From Dysgonamonadaceae bacterium (GTDB taxonomy: Bacteria; Bacteroidota; Bacteroidia; Bacteroidales; Azobacteroidaceae): a DNA stretch of 41,034 bases. Of the stretch, positions 17,482 through 27,057 are shown piece by piece. The notes beneath the pieces are model-generated. The model did not search any database and was not told the origin of the DNA. It saw nothing but the letters and a program-made list of their open reading frames with translations. The first letter of the stretch is position 1; every line of letters begins with the position of its first letter. The DNA is taken from assembly GCA_031270075.1 (NCBI GenBank), contig JAISYG010000112.1, positions 1 to 41,034 on the forward strand, given 5' to 3'. The translations under genes and the position numbers were made by a program.

Positions 17482-20172
17482 ATGAATAAAAAACGAATCT
17501 GCATCTATCTCAATTTTATTGTAATCATTCTTTTTACAGCAAGTTGTAATAAAACACCAGCCTATAAGGACGCTTCTTTACCGGTAGAAAAACGGATAAG
17601 TGATTTACTTTCCCGCATGACCCCGGAAGAAAAAGCGGCGCAATTGGATATGCTTTCCGCCAACGATATCCTTATCGACCCGGAAACCTTATCACCGGAA
17701 CAGGTTCATTTTTTTATTGATTCCATGAATATGGGAGCCATCCATGATTTTTACCCCAAATCGGCGGCTTTGGCTAACCAACTGCAAAAACATTCCATCG
17801 AAAATTCCCGGCTGGGAATACCGATTTTATTTATTGAAGAAGCCTTACACGGTTATCAGGGCGCCGGTGCAACTACCTTCCCTATCCCGCAAGGCAACGC
17901 TTCTACATGGGATACAACCTTGATTTACAAGATTGGACGCGCCATTGCATCCGAAGCGCGGGCGCATGGCGTTCATTTTGTATTGGGTCCCAATCTCGAC
18001 TTGGCTCGCGAAATACGTTGGGGACGAGTGGAAGAAACCTTCGGCGAAGATGTTTATCTGACTTCGCGCATGGGAGTTAATCTAATCAAAGGTTTGCAAG
18101 GCAACCGGTTGTCGGATGACAATGCCGTTGCCGCCGAACCCAAACATTTTGCCATACACGGCTCGCCGGAAAACGGAAGCAACGAAGGCCCCGTTTACAC
18201 CGGCGAACGCGAAGCCCGCGCTACGGGACTTTATGTTTTTGAAAAAGCCGTAAAAGAAGCCAATGCCCAAGGGATTATGGCGGCTTACCACGAGATGGAC
18301 GGCGTACCCACCGTAGCAAACCATTGGCTACTTACCGACATTCTTCGCAACGAATGGGGTTTCGACGGATTTGTCGTAACCGATTTGGGAGCTGTCAAAA
18401 AACAAATCACTACACATTATACAGCAAACAACGCGGAGGAAGCTATTCTCAATGCGCTTTCGGCCGGCTTGGATATGCAGTTTTATGATTTCCCGCACAA
18501 CGAGTTCCAACAAACCATTGCCAATGCAGCGAAAAAAGACAAACAGGTACGGAAAGATTTAGACCGCGCCGTAAAAGGTATTCTGCGGGTAAAATTTCTG
18601 CTGGGGCTGTTTGATAATCCTTATACCGACGAAACGCTTGCCGAAAAAACCATGCACAACGCCGAACATCGGGCTTTGGCTTTGGAAGCGGCTCGGCAAT
18701 CCATTGTATTACTGCAAAACGAAAACGACCTGTTACCGCTGTCTTCTCCCAAACGCATCACGCTGACGGGCAATCTCGCTAATTCTAAATATACCGGCGG
18801 TTATTCGCCTGCCGGTGCGGAAGCTATATCTGTTTATGAAGCCCTGAAAGAAAGATCCTCCGGTAAATTTACGCTTGATTATATCAACAGCGAAGTATCC
18901 GACCGGTTTTCCGCTATTCTTCCGGACTTCATGTCGCCCACGGTGAACAGCTCCGAAAGCGGATTAAAAGTAGAATTTTTCAATAATCCGGAATTAAGCG
19001 GCCAGCCGGCTTATACCGCCATCGACGATAACCTGAATCCTTATTGGCACAATCTGAGTCCGGCGCCCGGAATCAATCCGGACGGTTTTTCGGCGCGCTG
19101 GTCGGGATATATTACCGTTCCTGCCGCGGGCGTTTACGAAATCGATTTCCGTGCGGCCAATTACGGCAGGTTGTTCATCAACGGCAAACTTCTCCTCGAC
19201 CATTGGAATGAAGAATGGAAAGACCGGGGCGAAAAGGTTCAAATCCGCCTGGAAGCCGGAAAGAAAATCCCTTTCCGTATCGAATACGCCAAAACAGACG
19301 GCAATGCCGGTGTATGGTTGAAATGGCGGCTGACGCAAGTAAACTCGTTGAGTTTGTATGCCGATATTACCCGTTCGGCGCAAAAATCCGATGCAGTGAT
19401 TGTTGTCATGGGCGAAAGCCGGGAAGAGGTAGGCGAAAGCCGCGATAAAAGCGACCTGAATCCGCAAGCGATGGATATGGAAATAGTGAAAGCCGCCGCC
19501 AAAGCAGGAAAACCGGTTATTACCGTCATGCTTACCGGACGGCCGCTGATTCTGACACAAGTCTGCGAATTATCTCAAGCGCTATTGCAATGCTGGTTCC
19601 CCGGCGAAGCGACGGGAACGGCTATCTGCGACGTCCTCTGGGGCGATTACAATCCTTCCGGACGATTGACCATCACTTTTCCGAAAGCTCAGGGACATCT
19701 GCCAATGTATTATTCGCGTAAACCTTCTTCACACAGAAGATATGTTGAAGGGCTTGCCGAACCGCTTTTCCCCTTCGGCTACGGATTGAGTTATTCCCGT
19801 TTTGAATATAAAAACTTGAGCATTACACCTGAAAACCCCACAACGAACGAGTCTGTTACCCTTAGCCTGGATGTAACAAACACCGGTAATGTGGATGGAA
19901 CGGAAACCGTACAGTTGTATATCAACGATAGGGTCAGCAGTATCGAAACGCCTGTCATGGAATTGAAAGGCTTTGCCAAGGTATTTCTCAAAGCGGGGGA
20001 AACAAAAAAAGTTACATTGTCTTTGAGTCCCGAACATTTTTCACTCATCAACAAAGAAATGAAACGAACGGTCGAACCCGGTGATTTTGAAATGATGATC
20101 GGCAGTTCATCCCGAGATATTCGCCTGCAACAAATAATCACCGTAGGGGATCACCTGCGTGTTCGTCCATGA
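17482..20172 (+). CDS. GH3 family beta-glycosidase with inserted PA14 domain, lipoprotein
   Basis: The 896-residue protein has a lipoprotein signal ending FTASC (Cys22). The GH3 N-terminal barrel includes EKRISDLLSRMTPEEKAAQLD, GIPILFIEEALHG, RWGRVEETFGEDVYL, EPKHFAIHG and GFDGFVVTDLGAV, with Asp301 as the expected nucleophile. A PA14 module is inserted at about 494-617 (LKVEFFNNPELSG to GVWLKWRL). The alpha/beta sandwich domain resumes with VMGESREEVGESRDKSDL, which carries the probable acid/base glutamate. A fibronectin-III-like domain closes the protein (about 790-885). Known relatives are beta-glucosidases and beta-xylosidases with PA14 modules that shape the active site. The usual Trp after the nucleophile is Leu here, so substrate preference may differ. 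The stop codon overlaps the GH31 start by ATGA. Confidence 0.93.
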   Translation: MNKKRICIYLNFIVIILFTASCNKTPAYKDASLPVEKRISDLLSRMTPEEKAAQLDMLSANDILIDPETLSPEQVHFFIDSMNMGAIHDFYPKSAALANQLQKHSIENSRLGIPILFIEEALHGYQGAGATTFPIPQGNASTWDTTLIYKIGRAIASEARAHGVHFVLGPNLDLAREIRWGRVEETFGEDVYLTSRMGVNLIKGLQGNRLSDDNAVAAEPKHFAIHGSPENGSNEGPVYTGEREARATGLYVFEKAVKEANAQGIMAAYHEMDGVPTVANHWLLTDILRNEWGFDGFVVTDLGAVKKQITTHYTANNAEEAILNALSAGLDMQFYDFPHNEFQQTIANAAKKDKQVRKDLDRAVKGILRVKFLLGLFDNPYTDETLAEKTMHNAEHRALALEAARQSIVLLQNENDLLPLSSPKRITLTGNLANSKYTGGYSPAGAEAISVYEALKERSSGKFTLDYINSEVSDRFSAILPDFMSPTVNSSESGLKVEFFNNPELSGQPAYTAIDDNLNPYWHNLSPAPGINPDGFSARWSGYITVPAAGVYEIDFRAANYGRLFINGKLLLDHWNEEWKDRGEKVQIRLEAGKKIPFRIEYAKTDGNAGVWLKWRLTQVNSLSLYADITRSAQKSDAVIVVMGESREEVGESRDKSDLNPQAMDMEIVKAAAKAGKPVITVMLTGRPLILTQVCELSQALLQCWFPGEATGTAICDVLWGDYNPSGRLTITFPKAQGHLPMYYSRKPSSHRRYVEGLAEPLFPFGYGLSYSRFEYKNLSITPENPTTNESVTLSLDVTNTGNVDGTETVQLYINDRVSSIETPVMELKGFAKVFLKAGETKKVTLSLSPEHFSLINKEMKRTVEPGDFEMMIGSSSRDIRLQQIITVGDHLRVRP

Positions 20173-22460
20173 AAAAACCTGCAATCTTGTTTATCGTTTT
20201 ATGGGTCGGTTTTTCAGCGGCATTCGGGTACGAACAGACTCCTTCCGGCGTGAAGGTCGGTATCAATGGATATGATATAGAAATCCGGTTTTATTCGCCG
20301 CAAATAGTTCGTATTATCAAATGGCCTGCCGGAAAAACCATTCAAGAAGAAAGTCTTTCAGTCGTCAAGCAAGCGGAAAAAACGCCTTTTACACTGACTC
20401 AAACAGGCAATAGGGTTTGGTTGAAAAGCGAAGCAATAACAGCCGAACTGAATCTTCTGACCGGAAATATTGATTTTTCCGCTGCAAACGGACGTCCTTT
20501 ATTAGCCGAAAAAGAACATGCCGGACTTTCCCAGACGTTTCGCTTAGACGAGCAAGAACCTGTCTATGGATTGGGGCAACAGCAGGAAGGCCGGATGAAC
20601 CGACGGGGAGAATCCGTTTGGCTGGTGCAGGAAAATATGCGGATTGCTATTCCTTTTTTTCAATCCGTTAAAGGATACGGCGTATTTTGGGACAATTATT
20701 CGGCAACACAATTTACCGACAATCTCAATGGCGCTACTTTTGCCTCCGAGGCGGGTGATGGCATTGATTATTATTTCCTTTATGGGAAAACAATGGACGG
20801 CGTCATCGCCTGTATGCGCGACTTGACCGGGCAAGTTCCGCTCTATCCGCTCTGGGCATGGGGTTACTGGCAATCGAAAGAACGCTATACCAGCCGGAAA
20901 GAATTGGTCGGAACCGTTGAACGGTACCGCAAAGGGGGTGTCCCCCTGGACGGCATTATCCAGGATTGGCAATACTGGAGCGTCGATAATGCTTATTGGA
21001 ACGGTTTGTCGTTCGGCAATCCCGAATTTCCCGATCCCAAACAAATGATGCAAGACATCCACCGGCTACATGCCCATGCGATTATTTCCGTGTGGCCGTC
21101 GTTCGGGACAAAAACCGAACCGTACCGGATTTTTAAGGAAAAAGGCCTGTTACTTGATTTAGAATCTTTTCCGCAACAGGATTCCGTCCGGGTTTACGAT
21201 GCTTTCGATCCGGAAGCGCGCAGTATTTATTGGGATTGGATGAATAAAAATATTTTTTCTGCCGGAATCGACGGTTGGTGGTTAGATGCTACCGAACCGG
21301 AATATTCCAACCTGACGGAAGCGCAATTAAATCAATTCACCGCAATGGGTTCATTCCGGAAATTTCGCAACGCCTTTCCGTTGTTGAGCGTAAAAGGGGT
21401 TTATGAACATCAACGGGAAACGACTGACGACAAACGAGTGTATATCCTGACTCGTTCCGCTTTTGCCGGGCAACAACGCTATGCAGCCAACTCCTGGTCG
21501 GGCGATATCGACGGAAATTGGGAAACTTTTCGCAAACAAATTCCGGCGGGATTAAATTTTTCGCTTTGCGGCTTGCCCTATTGGAACACCGATATCGGCG
21601 GATTTTGGGTGCGCAACGGCAGTTCGGCTGACAACGATTACAGGGAGTTATATGTCCGTTGGTTACAATTCGGCGCTTTCACTCCGATGATGCGCTCGCA
21701 TGGAACCAATACGCCGCGCGAAATATGGCAATTCGGGAGAAAAGGCGACTGGGCCTACGATGCCATTGAAAAATATATCCGCTTGCGATATCGCTTATTG
21801 CCCTACCATTATTCCCTTTCGTGGCATGTAACCTCCGAAAGCGGTTCGATAATGCGGCCGTTAGCAATGGATTTTCCGAACGATAAAAAAGTTTGGAATA
21901 TGGGTAGCGAATATATGTATGGCCGGTCAATTTTGGTTGTTCCGGTTACTCAATCTTTTTATTCCAAAGGCGAAAAAGCCGCTTCGACAGTGGATTTTTC
22001 ACAAACCCAAACCGTTCCGGTTTATTTGCCGGAAGGCGCCGGTTGGTACGATTTTTGGACGGAAGAAAAATGGGACGGAGGAACGGAACTTCGACGGGAA
22101 ACGCCTGTTGATATTTTGCCGCTTTACGTGAAAGCCGGCTCCATTATTCCTTATGGAACCGATGTGCAGTATGCCGCTGAAAAAAAATGGCAAAATCTTG
22201 AATTGAAAATCTATCCCGGAAAGGATGCGGAATTTATTTTGTATGAAGACGAAAACGATAATTACAATTACGAAAAAGGCGTTTACTCTACAATCACAAT
22301 CCGCTGGAACGACGCCGGCCGCACGCTGACTGTTGAAAATAGGCAGGGCAGTTTTCCCGGAATGTTGGAAGAACGCACTTTTCAAATTACATTTGCAGGA
22401 AATAACGAAAAAACAATTATTCAATATAACGGACAAACAATAAAAACGAAAATAGATTGA
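20169..22460 (+). CDS. GH31 family alpha-glycosidase (alpha-xylosidase or alpha-glucosidase)
   Basis: The 763-residue protein has a signal peptide (MKKPAILFIVLWVGFSAAFG) and no lipobox Cys, so the periplasm is likely. GH31 marks include the N-terminal beta-sandwich (EPVYGLGQQQEG), the barrel segment PLYPLWAWGYWQSKERY, DGIIQDWQYW, and the nucleophile motif DGWWLDATEPEY with Asp373. LTRSAFAGQQRYAANSWSGDID carries the expected acid/base Asp446, and FTPMMRSHG follows. The last about 170 residues are the usual C-terminal beta-domains. The WWLDATEPE form is common in Bacteroidota GH31 enzymes annotated as alpha-xylosidases or alpha-glucosidases, and the two cannot be separated here. The ATGA overlap with GH3 implies coupled translation and joint action on the same oligosaccharide. 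Confidence 0.92.
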   Translation: MKKPAILFIVLWVGFSAAFGYEQTPSGVKVGINGYDIEIRFYSPQIVRIIKWPAGKTIQEESLSVVKQAEKTPFTLTQTGNRVWLKSEAITAELNLLTGNIDFSAANGRPLLAEKEHAGLSQTFRLDEQEPVYGLGQQQEGRMNRRGESVWLVQENMRIAIPFFQSVKGYGVFWDNYSATQFTDNLNGATFASEAGDGIDYYFLYGKTMDGVIACMRDLTGQVPLYPLWAWGYWQSKERYTSRKELVGTVERYRKGGVPLDGIIQDWQYWSVDNAYWNGLSFGNPEFPDPKQMMQDIHRLHAHAIISVWPSFGTKTEPYRIFKEKGLLLDLESFPQQDSVRVYDAFDPEARSIYWDWMNKNIFSAGIDGWWLDATEPEYSNLTEAQLNQFTAMGSFRKFRNAFPLLSVKGVYEHQRETTDDKRVYILTRSAFAGQQRYAANSWSGDIDGNWETFRKQIPAGLNFSLCGLPYWNTDIGGFWVRNGSSADNDYRELYVRWLQFGAFTPMMRSHGTNTPREIWQFGRKGDWAYDAIEKYIRLRYRLLPYHYSLSWHVTSESGSIMRPLAMDFPNDKKVWNMGSEYMYGRSILVVPVTQSFYSKGEKAASTVDFSQTQTVPVYLPEGAGWYDFWTEEKWDGGTELRRETPVDILPLYVKAGSIIPYGTDVQYAAEKKWQNLELKIYPGKDAEFILYEDENDNYNYEKGVYSTITIRWNDAGRTLTVENRQGSFPGMLEERTFQITFAGNNEKTIIQYNGQTIKTKID

Positions 22461-22494
22461 AGTTCAAGTATATAAATCAATAGTTATCAACAAT

Positions 22495-24207
22495 ATGAAA
22501 AATTTATTATTTACCGGCTTTATAAGCCTTTTCCTTTCCTGTAACGCCTGTGGGCAACAGGTAGAAAAAGAATTTGTCTACACCGGAAACCCGATTGTAA
22601 GGGATATCTATACAGCCGACCCGTCGGCGCATGTTTGGACGATTGACGGCAAGGAACGCTTGTATGTATATCCATCCCACGATATAGACCCGCCGAGCGG
22701 TTGCGACCGAATGGATAAATATCACGTTTATTCAACCGACGATATGGTGCATTGGACCGACCACGGGCAAATCCTTGAAGCCTCACAAGTGTCTTGGGGT
22801 GTACCCATCACCAACGCATCTTCCGGCGCAACCTTTATGTGGGCGCCCGATTGCGCTTACCGCAACGGCAAGTACTATTTCTATTTTCCTCATCCCTACG
22901 GCCCTACATGGAACGACACCTGGCGTATCGGTATTGCCGTAAGTGACGAGCCGGCCGCTAATTTTCAGGTATTATCGCATACGCTTATCGGCTTACCCGA
23001 CGAGGGACACATCGACCCCTGCGTATTCATCGACGACGACGGGCAGGCGTATTTTTACTACGGAGGCGGTAACCACTGTTTTGGCGCCCAATTGAAAGAA
23101 AATATGATTGAACTTGACGGCTCCTTACAAGCCATGACCGGTTTGATTGACTTTCATGAAGGAGCATGGGTCTTTAAACGGAATGGCGTTTATTACCTTA
23201 CTTACGCCGATAATACCGGTGGAGCCAATCAGTTGCGTTACGCAACCGGCGATAATCCATTGGGCCCATGGTCGTACAAAGGCGTTTACCTGACTTCGAC
23301 GACCAGCGATACCAGCCACGGTTCGGTGGTGGAATATAAAGGTCAATGGTGGGCGTTTTACCACACGGCCGATCTGTCCGGAACCGGTTTGTTGAGAAGT
23401 ATTTGTGTGGATTCGCTGTTTTTTAATGAAAACGGAACCATCCAAACCGTTGCACAAACCAAAGATAAGGGTACGCCATACAAGGGAATTGAGCGAACAG
23501 CCCCCGGTACGATTGAGGCGGAAGATTACAACGAAGGCGGACAGGGAATTGCTTATTGGGACACAACGGAAGGCAATCCCTCTTTGGAATATCGCAGGGA
23601 AGATGTGGACATCAGCAAAGACCGCCGCACAGGTATTGTATATGTAACCAATACCGCCAATAAGGAATATCTGAATTACACTTATGAAGTGTTGAAAGAC
23701 GGTGTTTACAACATCGAATTTCGTATCGGAGCCGTATCCGGCAGTCCGGCAGTGAAGTTCTATTTGGAATACGACGGGAAGAAACTGACGAATCCTTACC
23801 GTTATACAGTTCCAACTGCCTCTGTATCCGATTTGGCAACCGTTATTGCTTCGAATATTGCACTGACGAAAGGCAGGCATACCATTGGGTTTTATCCTTC
23901 GGGAAATGTGTATTTCGACCGGTTTACTTTCGTGAATACAGCCACTGACATTCGGGATATTGGAATCCATCCGGTATCGGTATATCCCAATCCTTCCAAT
24001 GGCGTTTTTCACGTACAAAGCAACGATAAAGTAAATTCCGTATCGGTTTTCGACGTCAGCGGAAAAAATATTTTACAGGGGAAAGGCGGCGATTCCAATC
24101 TGAAAATTGATTTGTCGAAACAAATGCCCGGTATTTATTTCCTTACTTTACTGACCGACGAGAGGATGTACCGAAGTAAATTAGTAAAAAACAGTCGACA
24201 GCTATGA
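22495..24207 (+). CDS. GH43 family enzyme with CBM6 and T9SS sorting tail
   Basis: The 570-residue protein has a signal peptide of about 18 residues ending LSCNACG; a lipoprotein cleavage there is possible but less likely given the C-terminal tail. The GH43 five-bladed propeller carries the expected triad: Asp42 (YTADPSAHVW), Asp174 (GHIDPCVFIDDDG) and Glu222 (DFHEGAWVFKRNG). A CBM6-like beta-sandwich follows at about 340-480 (APGTIEAEDYNEGG, NTANKEYLNYTYEV, KGRHTIGFYPSGNVYFDRF). Residues 490-570 are a canonical T9SS type A domain (VYPNPSNGVFHV, PGIYFLTLLT, MYRSKLVKN). Family members are mostly beta-xylosidases, arabinofuranosidases or arabinanases. The protein is probably exposed at or released from the surface. 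Its stop overlaps the next start by ATGA. Confidence 0.92.
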   Translation: MKNLLFTGFISLFLSCNACGQQVEKEFVYTGNPIVRDIYTADPSAHVWTIDGKERLYVYPSHDIDPPSGCDRMDKYHVYSTDDMVHWTDHGQILEASQVSWGVPITNASSGATFMWAPDCAYRNGKYYFYFPHPYGPTWNDTWRIGIAVSDEPAANFQVLSHTLIGLPDEGHIDPCVFIDDDGQAYFYYGGGNHCFGAQLKENMIELDGSLQAMTGLIDFHEGAWVFKRNGVYYLTYADNTGGANQLRYATGDNPLGPWSYKGVYLTSTTSDTSHGSVVEYKGQWWAFYHTADLSGTGLLRSICVDSLFFNENGTIQTVAQTKDKGTPYKGIERTAPGTIEAEDYNEGGQGIAYWDTTEGNPSLEYRREDVDISKDRRTGIVYVTNTANKEYLNYTYEVLKDGVYNIEFRIGAVSGSPAVKFYLEYDGKKLTNPYRYTVPTASVSDLATVIASNIALTKGRHTIGFYPSGNVYFDRFTFVNTATDIRDIGIHPVSVYPNPSNGVFHVQSNDKVNSVSVFDVSGKNILQGKGGDSNLKIDLSKQMPGIYFLTLLTDERMYRSKLVKNSRQL

Positions 24208-27050
24208 AAAAAGGAATAATCGTCTTATTGCTTCTTGTTTATTGGCCGGGTAGCGCACAAACCATCCGGAAATACGATTCTTATAAAGGCTTGGCAATGG
24301 CAGGTTATCAGGGATGGTTCAGTTGTCCGGGCGACGGCTCCGACCGGGGTTGGTATCATTATTGCGGAAAAGACGATAAATTTCATCCGGGCAATTGTAC
24401 CATTGATATGTGGCCTGATGTATCGGAATATGAAAAGATTTATAAAACCGATTTTGTTTTTGCCGATGGACGCCCTGCGTATGTGATGAGCGAATACGAC
24501 GAATCGACGGTTCAAACGCATTTTCGTTGGATGCGCGAATATGGCATCGACGGTGTCTTCGTCCAGCGTTTTGTGGCGGAAATCAAACGTCCCAAAAGTT
24601 ATAATCAACTGAATAAAGTCTGGAAATCGGCTATCCATGCCGCTAATACCAACCATCGCGCCATCGGTATTATGTACGATTTGAGTGGCATGTTGCCCGG
24701 CGACGAACAATTGGTATTGATGGACATCGACTCCATTGCCAAGCAATATGATATTCGGGAACGCATCTACAATCCGTCCTATTTGCATCACAACGGCAAA
24801 CCTTTGGTTGCCGTATGGGGCGTTGGATTTAACGATCGTCGAAAATATGGCTTCCGTGAAGCAGAAATCATTATCGACGCTTTAATCGAACGCGGTTACA
24901 GTGTACTGATAGGTGTTCCCACTCATTGGCGAAAACTGGAAGACGATACACTCAATGACCCTGAATTACACCGCCTGATACGAAAATGCGATATAGTGAT
25001 GCCCTGGTTTGTTGGCCGTTACAACGAGCAAACGTTCCCTCGCTACGAAAAATTAGTAAAGGAAGATATGGAATGGTGTAAACAAAACAATGTGGATTAT
25101 GCGCCATTGGCTTTCCCCGGATTTTCGTGGGTAAATATGAACAAAGGCTCGAAGCCGATTCCCCGAAATCGCGGCAGCTTTTACTGGCAACAACTGACAA
25201 GCCATATCCATCAGGGAGCGGAAATGTTGTATCTGGCTATGTTCGACGAGATAGACGAAGGTACGGCTATCTTCAAATGCGCAACCGAGGTTCCGGTTGG
25301 CAAAAGTTATTTTCTTCCCTTAGACGCCGACTTGGGAAACGATTATTATTTGGTTTTGGCAGGAAAGGCAAGCCGGATGTTGAAAAAAACACAGTCGGAT
25401 AATAACCGGATTATAGCCAATCCCATGGATTTGAATTATCGTTTTCAGTTTGATGAGCCGTCGCGCAGGGAAGCTGCCGATCCGGTTTGCGAATATTTCA
25501 ACGGGAAATATTACTTATTTGCTTCTAAATCGGGTGGATACTGGAGTTCGCAGGATTTGGTGAATTGGAACTATATTCGTTGCACCACTATTCCCGTACA
25601 GGAAAATTATGCCCCGACCATTTTGGTTTGGGAAGGTAAATTGTATTATTTTGTAAGCGGTTCGACACGAATTTTTTATACCGATAATCCGGATATCGAC
25701 CAATGGAAAGAACTTACACCCTCACGTTTTGAATATTCGGTAACCGACCCCGCTTTTTTCAAAGACGACAGCACCGGTAAAGTCTATATGTATTGGGGTT
25801 GTTCGGATAAAGACCCGATTATGGGTGTGGAAATCAATCCCGCCAACAACTTCCAAGCCGTTGGAACGCCTCTGGTATTGATCGAACACAATGTGGATAA
25901 ATACGGATGGGAAGTTCCCGGAAACAACAATGAAGAAAACCGGACCGGCTGGAACGAAGGACCTTGCATGATTCAATACAAAGGCAAATATTACCTGCAA
26001 TATGCAGCGCCGGGTACACAATACCGGATTTACGGCGACGGTATTTATGTGGGCAATCATCCGTTAGGCCCATTTACTTACATGGAAAACAGTCCTTTTT
26101 CTTTCAAACCCGGCGGTTTTATCGGAGGTGCCGGACATGGACATACTTTTCAGGATAAATATGGAAATTATTGGCATGTAGCCACCATGCGGATTTCACA
26201 ACGCCATTCTTTTGAGCGACGACTGGGCTTGTTCCCCGTTTATTTCGATGAAAACGACCATTTGTGTGCACATACGGTTTGGACGGATTATCCCTTTGTT
26301 GTTCCCGACGAAAAAACAGATCTGAAAACAAACGACGGTTCTTTGCATTGGAATTTATTGTCGTACAAACAACCGGTTACTGCATCGTCGGTCTATGCGG
26401 AATATATTCCGGAAAATGCCAACAACGAAGCAATAGAAAACGGGTGGTCGGCGCAAACCGGAAATGCAGGCGAATGGTGGCAAATTGATTTGGGAAAAAC
26501 CATGAAAATAAATGCCATACAAGTCAATTTCGCCGATCAGGATGTTACAGTTAAAGCACCCGATTCATACGTGGTTTACCAATATTATATTAAAACATCC
26601 AACGATGGCAAAAACTGGGTGTGGTTCAGCGACCGGACACACAATACGGTTGACCGGCCACACGAACTGCTTGTGGCCGATACAGCTCAAACGGCAAGAT
26701 ATATTCGGATTACCAATGCAAAAAACAGGAATGGAAAATTTTCCCTGTCGGGATTTCGTGTTTTCGGCAAAGGAAACGGTGAAATTCCTCCGGAAGTAAC
26801 CGGTATACAGATTCATAGAAATGAAAACGATCCACGCCGCTTCACTCTGACGTGGAATAAGCAAGAAAACACAACCGGCTATGTTGTACGTTGGGGTGTG
26901 AACGAAAATCAATTAACCCATGCGAGCATGGTGTTTTCCAATCGCTTGGAAGCCGGTTATTTCAATCGCGATTCGGAATATTATTTTTCAATTGACGCAT
27001 GGAATGAAAACGGAGTAACAGCAGGAAAGCAGATTTATCACAACAAATAA
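24204..27050 (+). CDS. Bifunctional GH99/71-like + GH43-like enzyme with F5/8C and Fn3 modules
   Basis: The 948-residue protein has a signal peptide ending PGSAQ. Residues of about 22-390 form a GH99/GH71-like barrel (LAMAGYQGWFSCPGDGSDRG, FRWMREYGIDGVFVQRF, KPLVAVWGVGF, GFSWVNM) with MFDEIDEGTAIF, whose Glu349 and Glu352 match the two catalytic positions of GH99-type motifs. A second catalytic module (about 415-700) has a GH43-like propeller with Asp426 (AADPVCEYF), Asp515 (VTDPAFFKDD) and Glu585 (GWNEGPCMIQYKG). An F5/8 type C module (about 715-865, EWWQIDLGKTMKINAIQVNF, ARYIRI) and an Fn3-like domain (about 870-945) follow. Unlike its neighbours it has no T9SS tail. NCBI-style naming would be glycoside hydrolase family 71/99-like protein. 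Two active sites on one chain suggest sequential cleavage of a branched substrate. Confidence 0.82.
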   Translation: MKKGIIVLLLLVYWPGSAQTIRKYDSYKGLAMAGYQGWFSCPGDGSDRGWYHYCGKDDKFHPGNCTIDMWPDVSEYEKIYKTDFVFADGRPAYVMSEYDESTVQTHFRWMREYGIDGVFVQRFVAEIKRPKSYNQLNKVWKSAIHAANTNHRAIGIMYDLSGMLPGDEQLVLMDIDSIAKQYDIRERIYNPSYLHHNGKPLVAVWGVGFNDRRKYGFREAEIIIDALIERGYSVLIGVPTHWRKLEDDTLNDPELHRLIRKCDIVMPWFVGRYNEQTFPRYEKLVKEDMEWCKQNNVDYAPLAFPGFSWVNMNKGSKPIPRNRGSFYWQQLTSHIHQGAEMLYLAMFDEIDEGTAIFKCATEVPVGKSYFLPLDADLGNDYYLVLAGKASRMLKKTQSDNNRIIANPMDLNYRFQFDEPSRREAADPVCEYFNGKYYLFASKSGGYWSSQDLVNWNYIRCTTIPVQENYAPTILVWEGKLYYFVSGSTRIFYTDNPDIDQWKELTPSRFEYSVTDPAFFKDDSTGKVYMYWGCSDKDPIMGVEINPANNFQAVGTPLVLIEHNVDKYGWEVPGNNNEENRTGWNEGPCMIQYKGKYYLQYAAPGTQYRIYGDGIYVGNHPLGPFTYMENSPFSFKPGGFIGGAGHGHTFQDKYGNYWHVATMRISQRHSFERRLGLFPVYFDENDHLCAHTVWTDYPFVVPDEKTDLKTNDGSLHWNLLSYKQPVTASSVYAEYIPENANNEAIENGWSAQTGNAGEWWQIDLGKTMKINAIQVNFADQDVTVKAPDSYVVYQYYIKTSNDGKNWVWFSDRTHNTVDRPHELLVADTAQTARYIRITNAKNRNGKFSLSGFRVFGKGNGEIPPEVTGIQIHRNENDPRRFTLTWNKQENTTGYVVRWGVNENQLTHASMVFSNRLEAGYFNRDSEYYFSIDAWNENGVTAGKQIYHNK

Positions 27051-27057
27051 TTACAAT

